A DNA stretch of 11,647 bases, taken from Pseudomonadota bacterium (lineage in GTDB: Bacteria; Desulfobacterota; WTBG01; CAIYCZ01). Location of the stretch: positions 1,930-13,576 of the forward strand of contig JAPLIX010000316.1 in NCBI GenBank assembly GCA_026388865.1, written 5' to 3'. The translations under genes were made by a program, and so were the position numbers. The notes beneath the pieces were generated by a model. The model was given only the letters and a program-made list of their open reading frames with translations, searched no databases and was not told the origin of the DNA. This document shows positions 6,859-11,647 of the stretch, piece after piece (positions within the stretch are counted from its first letter, which is position 1; every line of letters starts with the position of its first letter).

Positions 6859-7018
6859 ATAGAGCTATCCCGATAGTAATCAGGAGATAACTCCCCCGCG
6901 TTCTAAAAAATAATTCTTGAATCTGGAACTCAAGAAATCAGGATTATTTGTTTTTTTACCTTCGTGAGTTCCTGAGTTCCAGATTGAATTTTTTCTCTGC
7001 GTTCTCTGAGGTTTTTTA
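6859..7018. other. intergenic region between repeat A and leuD
   Basis: No gene seen. It contains a short palindrome CTATCCCGATAG just after the repeat, a long hairpin (6920-6985, listed separately), and a TCTCTGCGTTCTCTG near-tandem unit (about 6994-7008) flanked by T-runs. The last resembles another short dispersed intergenic repeat type. Confidence 0.5.
6920..6985. terminator. hairpin downstream of leuD, probable terminator
   Basis: AATCTGGAACTCA (6920-6932) and TGAGTTCCAGATT (6973-6985) form a perfect 13-bp stem around a 40-nt, T-rich loop. On the minus strand, reading out of leuD, it is followed by CAAGAATTATTTTTTAG. On the plus strand it is followed by GAATTTTTTC. The placement after leuD fits a terminator, but the large loop and imperfect U-tract also fit a dispersed palindromic repeat. 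Confidence 0.55.
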
Positions 7019-7522
7019 TCAGTCGAGTTTGAAATCGCCGTGCTTCTTGATATGCTCCACCAGCCCGCCGTCGGCAAGAATGTTGGCCATGGCTTTGGGT
7101 AAGGCCGGAAAGGTATAGGTCGCGCCTTTTGAGAGATTCGCCAGCTTACCCTTAAGCAGGTCAAGCTCCAGCTCATCGCCTTCGTCAATTTTTTCGGTGT
7201 CAATAATAAGTGCCGGCAGCCCCACGTTGATGCAGTTGCGGAAGAAGATGCGCGGGAAGCTCTTGGCAATGACCGCGCTCACTCCGGCCATCTTAATAAT
7301 AGTCGGGGCATGCTCGCGGCTTGAGCCCTGGCCGAAATTTTTCCCGCCGACCACAAAATCCCCCTGCTGTACGATAGAAGCAAACCCCGGCCGGGCATCC
7401 TCGAGCACATGTTTCGCCAGCTCCGGGAGGTTGCTGCGCAGGTGAAATAATCTCCCCGGCGCGATATGATCAGTACTGATACCGTCGCCGAACTTCCAGG
7501 CTTTGCCTTTGAGCTTGTCCAT
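7019..7522 (-). CDS. leuD: LeuD/HacB-type dehydratase small subunit (isopropylmalate isomerase or homoaconitase family)
   Basis: A 167-residue small (swivelling-domain) subunit that completes the aconitase-type active site of LeuC. Seen: GDGISTDHIAPG (12-23), GQGSSREHAP (64-73) and AKSFPRIFFRNCINVGLP (85-102). The short length matches the archaeal-type two-subunit enzymes rather than the ~200-residue enterobacterial LeuD. The substrate loop reads FHLRSN (26-31). In methanogen homoaconitase the equivalent loop carries an Arg (YLRT), whereas isopropylmalate-specific forms have YLVY/YLVM, so this protein may accept a substrate with an extra carboxylate; leucine biosynthesis is therefore not certain. 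The ATG follows GCGGAGTTACC on the minus strand. It lies 102 bp downstream of leuC, in the same operon, with a structured repeat in the gap. Confidence 0.88.
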   Translation of the reverse strand: MDKLKGKAWKFGDGISTDHIAPGRLFHLRSNLPELAKHVLEDARPGFASIVQQGDFVVGGKNFGQGSSREHAPTIIKMAGVSAVIAKSFPRIFFRNCINVGLPALIIDTEKIDEGDELELDLLKGKLANLSKGATYTFPALPKAMANILADGGLVEHIKKHGDFKLD

Positions 7523-7548
7523 GGTAACTCCGCAAATTTAGCGTTGAA

Positions 7549-7616
7549 GAGTTTAGGAGTTGGGAGTGCTGGAGTTTTGAAAATTTCAACTCCGCAGCTC
7601 TGTAACTCCTTAACTC
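7549..7616 (-). repeat. GGAGTT/AACTCC inverted-repeat element, copy 2 (leuC-leuD gap)
   Basis: The arms at 7549-7561 and 7604-7616 pair at 12 of 13 positions. An inner pair, GGAGTT...GAAA (7571-7582) with TTTCAACTCC (7584-7593), nests inside. Read on the minus strand, it aligns with the thi4 leader element and shares CAACTCCTAAAC (7551-7562 here). The leuD Shine-Dalgarno GGAGTT (7526-7531) is complementary to the element's AACTCC units, so the SD could be masked by an alternative fold. It sits between leuC and leuD and could tune their relative expression; that role is inference. Confidence 0.65.
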
Positions 7617-7624
7617 ATAATTAA

Positions 7625-8878
7625 TTACAGAAACTCCCGCGGGTCGGTGATCCTGCCGGTAATTGCAGTGGCCGCAGCAGTTGCCGGGCTGGCAAGATAT
7701 ATAAATGCGTTCGGGTTGCCCATCCGGCCCTTGAAATTCCGGTTTTGCGTGGCAACACATACTTCCCCGTCACCCAGCACCCCTTCATGCACACCCACAC
7801 AGGCGCCGCATCCGGGGCCGGTGATAATGCCGCCTGCTTCTGCCAGGGTCTGGATGGTGCCGTCAGCGAGCCCGTCAAGAAGCGTCCTGCGCGAGCCCGG
7901 CGTTACCAGCAGCCGCACCCCGGGAGCAACTTTTTTTCCCTTCAGAATCGCGGCTGCCACCCTGAAATCATCAAGCCGGCCGTTGGTGCTGGTGCCTATG
8001 AAAACCTGGTTGACTGCCAGCGGCTCGACTGTGCCGACCGGGTGCACATTATCAACAAAATGCGGGCAGGCGACCATGGGCTCGAGGGTGCTTACATCAA
8101 AATTCATGATTTTTTCATATGCTGCATCCGGGTCAGCCTGCAGCGGCCGGTATCCTGCAGGTCTGCCCAGGCTCTCAAGAAACGCTTTGGTCACACTGTC
8201 GGAATTGAAAAGGCCGGCCTTGGCACCGCTTTCTACCGCCATATTGGAGATGGTGAGGCGGCCGGACATGGGCAGTGATTCCATTGCCGGGCCGGTAAAT
8301 TCAAGCGCCTTGTAGGTCGCGCCGTCAGCGGAAACCGTGCCGATAAAATGGAGCATGAAGTCTTTTGCATAGACGCCCTTCGGGAATGTGCCGGCAACCG
8401 CTATCTTCCAGGTTTCCGGCACCCGCAGCCAGGTATGGCCCAGGGCCATGGCAACGGCAATGTCTGTAGAGCCCATGCCGGTAGCAAAGGCGCACAGGGC
8501 GCCGCCCGTGCAGGTGTGCGAGTCAGCGCCGACCACCACCTCCCCCGGATTGATATAGTCCTCACTTGCGACATTGTGGGAAATGCCGTTGCCGGTGTCA
8601 GACAGGATCGCGCCGGTTCTGCGGCAGAACTCACGCAGCAGCCGGTGGTCGTTGGACAGCTCCTGGCGCGGGCTGGGCGATGCATGATCGATAAAGACAA
8701 TGCTGCGCTGCGGGCTGGAAACGGTTTTGAACCCAAGTTTTTCGAGCTGCCGCACGGTGAGGGGTCCGGTTCCGTCCTGCACGTAGACCAGGTCCACGCA
8801 CGCAACTGCAAACTCACCCGCCCGCACGTCATGACCGGCGTGCGCGCTCAGAATTTTTTCGCTCAGCGTTTTACCCAT
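7625..8878 (-). CDS. leuC: LeuC/HacA-type dehydratase large subunit
   Basis: A 417-residue aconitase-superfamily large subunit that binds a [4Fe-4S] cluster and, with LeuD, isomerises a 2-hydroxy-tricarboxylate or 2-isopropylmalate by dehydration and rehydration. Cluster ligands are visible: Cys123 in GADSHTCTGGALCAF, and Cys357 and Cys360 in ITGPGCGACVG. Other family motifs are FIDHASPSP (62-70), ATGMGSTDIAVAMALG (132-147), FIGTSTNGRLDD (293-304) and QNRNFKGRMGNP (378-389). The ~420-residue size is that of the archaeal/LeuC2-type subunit, not the ~466-residue enterobacterial one, which matches the short LeuD. Homoaconitase, citramalate isomerase and 2,3-dimethylmalate dehydratase are alternatives. 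The ATG follows GTGGAGGAGCGGCT on the minus strand. It is the first gene of a leuC-leuD operon that lies opposite to both neighbours, between two inverted dispersed repeats. Confidence 0.9.
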   Translation of the reverse strand: MGKTLSEKILSAHAGHDVRAGEFAVACVDLVYVQDGTGPLTVRQLEKLGFKTVSSPQRSIVFIDHASPSPRQELSNDHRLLREFCRRTGAILSDTGNGISHNVASEDYINPGEVVVGADSHTCTGGALCAFATGMGSTDIAVAMALGHTWLRVPETWKIAVAGTFPKGVYAKDFMLHFIGTVSADGATYKALEFTGPAMESLPMSGRLTISNMAVESGAKAGLFNSDSVTKAFLESLGRPAGYRPLQADPDAAYEKIMNFDVSTLEPMVACPHFVDNVHPVGTVEPLAVNQVFIGTSTNGRLDDFRVAAAILKGKKVAPGVRLLVTPGSRRTLLDGLADGTIQTLAEAGGIITGPGCGACVGVHEGVLGDGEVCVATQNRNFKGRMGNPNAFIYLASPATAAATAITGRITDPREFL

Positions 8879-8911
8879 AGCCGCTCCTCCACATACAAAG
8901 ATTTATATAAT

Positions 8912-8940
8912 ATAAAAGATTATAACGTCCCGGCTGTCAA
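8912..8940 (-). promoter_or_regulatory. sigma70-type promoter for leuC-leuD
   Basis: On the minus strand, TTGACA (8935-8940) is followed after 17 bp by TTTTAT (8912-8917, 4 of 6 to consensus), about 33 bp from the leuC ATG. No leucine-rich leader peptide or T-box is visible in this short leader. Confidence 0.55.
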
Positions 8941-9007
8941 GAGGAATTGCAGCAGGACATTCCCCAGAATTTATATTGCTGTCATTACTAGAGCGCAGGG
9001 CTTTTTC

Positions 9008-9035
9008 TTGACAAAAAACAATAAATTAGTATAAC
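9008..9035 (+). promoter_or_regulatory. sigma70-type promoter for the mmdA operon
   Basis: TTGACA (9008-9013), a 16-bp spacer, then TATAAC (9030-9035). It is the best plus-strand promoter before mmdA and would give a leader of about 300 nt that includes the hairpins at 9073-9130 and repeat copy B. Confidence 0.6.
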
Positions 9036-9131
9036 GTCATTTACATTATCAGGGCGTACTGCATTTTGAAGTCAGGGAGTTTACGGGCAGCGTGAGCTGC
9101 AGTTCTTCACTCACCGCTTGGCAACTCCTGT

Positions 9132-9282
9132 CAGGTTGTTGAAACAGTTGTTTTTCCCAAGCTGGTCAAAAACATTCAGATGCAAGGCGCGCGATATCAC
9201 GAGGAATGAGGCGTACTTTGCGGTACGCAGCAATGACGAGGGATGCGCGCAACGCAGCAGATGGGTGTTTTTCAATAGCTTG
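9132..9282 (-). repeat. 151-bp MITE-like dispersed repeat, copy B (inverted relative to copy A)
   Basis: The reverse complement aligns end to end with copy A (6707-6858), including the blocks ATTGAAAAACACCCATCTGC, AAAGTACGCCTCATTCCTC, CGCGCGCCTTGCATCTG and TTTCAACAACCTG. Its ends are again inverted repeats (CAGGTTGTTGAAA and TTTTTCAATAGCTTG), less well conserved than in copy A. No flanking duplication is seen. It lies in the leader between the putative mmdA promoter and the gene. Confidence 0.8.
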
Positions 9283-9340
9283 CTAATGTTTTTATGGTAC
9301 ACATAATAGCGAATTCCGGCCATATGAAAGGAGAACAGGG

Positions 9341-10894
9341 ATGGGAATCATTGCAGACAAAATTGCTGAGTTAAAAAACAGGCAGGAGAAATACCAGCAG
9401 ATGGGCGGTGCCAAGGCGGTTGAAAAACAGCATGCCTCAGGCAAGATGACTGCCCGGGAGCGGATTAATTATTTTTTTGACCCCGGCACGTTCCAGGAAA
9501 TTGATATGTTTGTGCAGCACCGCTGCACCAATTATAATATGTCTTCAACGGACATTCCCTCTGACGGTGTCATTACCGGCCATGGCAAGGTGAATGGCCG
9601 CACCGTGTGCGCCTACGCTCAGGATTTTACCTCACGCGCCGGCACGCTGGGAGAGATGCATTCCAAGAAGATCACCAAGATTATGGACCTGGCCCTGAAA
9701 TCAGGGGTGCCGCTCATCGGGTTCAATGACTCGGGCGGCGCGCGGATTCAGGAAGGCATAGATGCCCTGTTTGGCTACGGCGAGATATTTTTCCGCAACT
9801 CTGCGGCGTCCGGCGTCATTCCGCAGATTACCTGTATCATGGGGCCTACGGCAGGTGGAGCAGTGTATTCGCCGGCCATGACTGACTGGGTATTCATGGT
9901 GAAAAAAACAAGCTTCATGTTCATCACCGGCCCTGATGTCATACGTGCCGTGACCGGGGAAGAGATAACCCAGGAGGACCTGGGCGGCGCCATGACCCAC
10001 AACACCCGCAGCGGGGTGGCCCAGTTTGCCGCGGAAAACGACTCCCATGCCATAGACATGATAAAGGAGCTTCTGTCCTATCTGCCGGCAAACAACATGG
10101 AAGACCCGCCGTACGCTGATACCGGCGACGACCCCAACCGCATCGATCCGGCGCTTGATGAGATCATTCCCGACACGCCCAATAAAGCCTACGACATGAA
10201 GCAGGTCATCACATCAATTGTTGATAACGGCACCTTTTTTGAGCCCCATGAATATTTCGCTCTGAACATGATTGTCTGCTTTGCCCGCTTGAATGGCCAT
10301 GTCATCGGCATTATTGCCAACCAGCCCCTGCAGCTTGCCGGGTGCCTGGATGTTAATGCTTCAGACAAGGCCACGCGGTTCATCCGCTTTTGTGACGCAT
10401 TTAATATTCCGCTGCTTACGCTGGTTGACGTGCCGGGCTACCTTCCCGGTAAAGACCAGGAATGGGCGGGAATTATCCGCCACGGGGCAAAGCTTTTGTG
10501 GTGCTATTCTGAAGCAACGGTGCCTAAGCTGACGCTCATTACCCGAAAGGCCTATGGCGGAGCCTATATTGCCATGTGCAGCCGGCACCTGGGCGCTGAT
10601 TTTATGTTTGCCTGGCCTGGTTCAGAGATTGCGGTCATGGGTGCTGAGGGCGCTGCCAATATCATCCACCGGCAGGAGATACAGGCTGCCCCGGACCGCG
10701 CTGCAAAGCGCAAAGAGAAGATCGAAGAGTATCAGACGCTTTTTTCAAATCCCTATATTGCCGCAGCCAGGGGATATGTGGACGCCGTTATCTACCCCCG
10801 GGAGACCAGGGCGACGCTGATCAAGGCGCTGGAGACCGTCATCAACAAGCGCGAGACCAGGCCGCCGAAGAAACACGGAAATATTCCCACATAA
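9341..10894 (+). CDS. mmdA: acyl-CoA carboxyltransferase, MmdA/12S type (methylmalonyl-CoA decarboxylase or transcarboxylase subunit)
   Basis: A 517-residue biotin-dependent carboxyltransferase of the PccB/MmdA/12S family, moving carboxyl between biotin and an acyl-CoA such as propionyl-CoA/methylmalonyl-CoA. Both crotonase-like halves are complete: GFNDSGGARIQEG (127-139) and GPTAGGAVYSPA (168-179) in the first; VDVPGYLPGKDQEWAGIIRHG (362-382), RKAYGGAYIAMCSRHLGAD (402-420) and AVMGAEGAANI (431-441) in the second. In PccB the residue after YGGAY is usually Asp; here it is Ile410 within YIAM, closer to my recollection of MmdA and 12S transcarboxylase, so I favour methylmalonyl-CoA as donor over ATP-driven propionyl-CoA carboxylation. 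The ATG follows AAAGGAGAACAGGG. The 5S/OadA-like gene 300 bp downstream supports a transcarboxylase. No biotin carrier lies within the window. Confidence 0.9.
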   Translation: MGIIADKIAELKNRQEKYQQMGGAKAVEKQHASGKMTARERINYFFDPGTFQEIDMFVQHRCTNYNMSSTDIPSDGVITGHGKVNGRTVCAYAQDFTSRAGTLGEMHSKKITKIMDLALKSGVPLIGFNDSGGARIQEGIDALFGYGEIFFRNSAASGVIPQITCIMGPTAGGAVYSPAMTDWVFMVKKTSFMFITGPDVIRAVTGEEITQEDLGGAMTHNTRSGVAQFAAENDSHAIDMIKELLSYLPANNMEDPPYADTGDDPNRIDPALDEIIPDTPNKAYDMKQVITSIVDNGTFFEPHEYFALNMIVCFARLNGHVIGIIANQPLQLAGCLDVNASDKATRFIRFCDAFNIPLLTLVDVPGYLPGKDQEWAGIIRHGAKLLWCYSEATVPKLTLITRKAYGGAYIAMCSRHLGADFMFAWPGSEIAVMGAEGAANIIHRQEIQAAPDRAAKRKEKIEEYQTLFSNPYIAAARGYVDAVIYPRETRATLIKALETVINKRETRPPKKHGNIPT

Positions 10895-10950
10895 ATTAGA
10901 TACGGCTGGACACAGACCGCTGATAGCTTTTATAGTAGATAGAACTTTCT

Positions 10951-11133
10951 ATGAATAAAAAAAAGATCGCCGCCATTATGAGCGCGGTTAACAGCTATAT
11001 AAAGGCCGGGCAGGAGTGTGCTGCCGCGCCGATGCTTCCCACCCCGCCTTCAATCTGGGGCGCGGACGGGCGCCGGCAGATGATGAGCATGCGCAACCTC
11101 TGGCAAATGAGGATTATTAAAAAGGCAGGGTGA
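10951..11133 (+). CDS. 60-aa OadG/MmdD-like small protein, no membrane segment
   Basis: Encodes a basic 60-residue protein. Residues 5-20 (KIAAIMSAVNSYIKAG) resemble the AAI-x-AAV-x-x-Y helix, and residues 36-54 (WGADGRRQMMSMRNLWQMR) resemble the W-x-x-(A/S)GR-x-x-M-x-x-R end, of OadG/MmdD-type accessory subunits of biotin-dependent decarboxylases as I remember them. Unlike true OadG/MmdD there is no N-terminal transmembrane helix and no long Ala/Pro linker; only a short Ala/Pro stretch (24-34) separates the two blocks. It lies 56 bp after mmdA and 65 bp before the 5S-like gene on the same strand, so it is presumably part of the complex, perhaps an assembly or docking piece. The ribosome site (GATAGAACTTTCT) is weak. 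The family assignment is from memory and uncertain; that it is a gene rests on position and on the motif pattern. Confidence 0.55.
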   Translation: MNKKKIAAIMSAVNSYIKAGQECAAAPMLPTPPSIWGADGRRQMMSMRNLWQMRIIKKAG

Positions 11134-11144
11134 GTTTCTAAACC

Positions 11145-11194
11145 AAAAAGGGGACAGAGCACGCTCTGAGGTCTATACTTGCATCAGAGGGAGG
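11145..11194 (+). other. leader of the 5S-like gene with two exclusive hairpins
   Basis: CAGAG-CACG-CTCTG (11155-11168 region) and CTCTGA (11164-11169) with TCAGAG (11184-11189) use the same bases, so only one can form at a time. The second runs into the Shine-Dalgarno GAGGGAGG. The start AAAAAGGGGACAGAGCACG resembles half of a REP-type palindrome seen in many genomes; the second half is missing here. Confidence 0.35.
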
Positions 11195-11198
11195 AACC

Positions 11199-11647
11199 AT
11201 GAAAGAGGGAAAAAAGCCAGCAAAAAAATCGAAACACCCGGTGCGCATTACCGATACCACCTTTCGCGATGGACACCAGTCTTTGCTCGCCACCAGGACC
11301 CGGCTTGATGACCTGCTGCCCATAGCGGAAAAGATGGACAGCGTCGGCTTCCACTCTCTTGAGGTGTGGGGAGGGGCAACGTTTGACGTCTGCACGCGGT
11401 TTTTGAACGAGGACCCGTGGGAGCGGCTGCGCACCCTGAAGCGCTATTGCAAAAAAACTCCACTGCAGATGCTTTTGCGCGGCCAGAACCTGGTCGGCTA
11501 CCGGAATTACGCCGATGACGTGGTTGAGGCCTTTGTCATGACCAGCGCTGAGTGCGGCATGGATATTTTTCGGGTGTTTGACGCGCTCAATGACGAGCGC
11601 AACTTTGAAGCCTCATTTAAAGCCATCAAGAAAGCGCGCAAGCACAT
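11199..11647 (+). CDS. pyruvate/oxaloacetate carboxyltransferase, 5S/OadA/PycB type (3' end missing)
   Basis: The first 149 codons of a biotin-dependent carboxyltransferase of the HMGL/TIM-barrel family, cut by the right edge. RITDTTFRDGHQSLLATR carries the metal-binding Asp and the substrate motif RDGHQS. It is followed by EKMDSVGFHSLEVWGGATFDVC, FLNEDPWERLR, LLRGQNLVGYRNYADDVV and DIFRVFDALND, all hallmark segments of OadA, PycB and the 5S subunit of transcarboxylase. These exchange carboxyl between biotin and pyruvate/oxaloacetate. The ATG at 11199 follows GAGGGAGGAACC. A Lys-rich N-terminal tail (KEGKKPAKKSKHP) precedes the barrel. With the MmdA-type gene upstream, the simplest reading is methylmalonyl-CoA:pyruvate transcarboxylase; pyruvate carboxylase subunit B or oxaloacetate decarboxylase alpha remain possible until the C-terminal part (biotin domain or not) is seen. 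Confidence 0.92.
   Translation, partial: MKEGKKPAKKSKHPVRITDTTFRDGHQSLLATRTRLDDLLPIAEKMDSVGFHSLEVWGGATFDVCTRFLNEDPWERLRTLKRYCKKTPLQMLLRGQNLVGYRNYADDVVEAFVMTSAECGMDIFRVFDALNDERNFEASFKAIKKARKH

Larger units (their letters stand above)
8879..9340. other. leuC-mmdA divergent intergenic region
   Basis: A 462-bp gap with no supported gene. In order it holds the leuC promoter (8912-8940, minus), a plus-strand promoter (9008-9035), a further GGAGTT/AACTCC-type inverted repeat (CAGGGAGTT 9073-9081 with AACTCCTG 9123-9130), a small hairpin GCAGC-GTGA-GCTGC (9087-9100), repeat copy B (9132-9282), and the mmdA ribosome site AAAGGAGAACAGGG. Confidence 0.6.

Noticed and set aside
6501..6890. Continuation of the sdhA frame to a 265-codon protein
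   Set aside because: After 6500 the translation matches nothing in SdhA; it is sdhB DNA in the wrong frame followed by repeat A. It is a chance open frame, not a domain.
7745..9034. Long plus-strand ORFs (177-228 codons) opposite leuC
   Set aside because: They mirror leuC, which has all cluster cysteines and a good ribosome site; no domain is visible in the antisense frames.
6707..9282. Composite transposon carrying leuDC
   Set aside because: No transposase is present, and only copy A shows a possible flanking duplication, so I describe inverted MITE-like repeats rather than claim a transposon.
9111..9323. Short ORFs on both strands inside repeat copy B
   Set aside because: The same peptides appear in copy A as a by-product of the repeat sequence (e.g. 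LLKNTHLLRCAHPSS); no start signal or domain.

Overview
The window looks like part of a chromosome from an anaerobic, probably uncultured bacterium. The gene content (a sulfide-dependent type Thi4, a transcarboxylase-like methylmalonyl-CoA/pyruvate module, a two-subunit LeuCD/HacAB-type dehydratase) and the many short dispersed intergenic repeats are what I associate with Desulfobacterota/Nitrospirota-like or Omnitrophota-like genomes. That placement is inference from content; there is no rRNA or other taxonomic marker here.

Layout. (1) 1-2539, plus strand: a left-truncated 7TM-HD cyclic-dinucleotide phosphohydrolase (PgpH/YqfF family) overlapping by 146 bp the start of ybeY, the common PgpH-YbeY pair. 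(2) 2540-3650: a structured leader followed by thi4, closed by a bidirectional terminator. (3) 3676-5910, minus strand: a large nucleotide-sugar dehydrogenase and then a ferritin with a complete ferroxidase centre. (4) 5974-6048: back-to-back sigma70-type promoters. (5) 6093-6706: a wrecked succinate dehydrogenase/fumarate reductase locus, in which the first 136 codons of sdhA are joined out of frame to the last 71 codons of sdhB. (6) 6707-9282: leuC-leuD on the minus strand, bracketed by two inverted copies of a ~152-bp MITE-like repeat. (7) 9341-11647, plus strand: a 12S/MmdA-type carboxyltransferase, a 60-aa OadG/MmdD-like peptide with no membrane segment, and the start of a 5S/OadA/PycB-type carboxyltransferase that runs off the right edge. 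Together these suggest a methylmalonyl-CoA:pyruvate transcarboxylase or a related biotin-dependent complex for propionate/succinate interconversion.

Points most worth a second look: the sdhA/sdhB deletion joint, which coincides with a ~10-bp sequence that fits both genes and keeps a near-perfect promoter; a homologous GGAGTT/AACTCC leader element placed in the same orientation before thi4 and leuD, both of which use GGAGTT as their Shine-Dalgarno; and the compact transcarboxylase-like operon with its tiny unexplained linker protein. I found no CRISPR array, tRNA, rRNA, phage gene or transposase.
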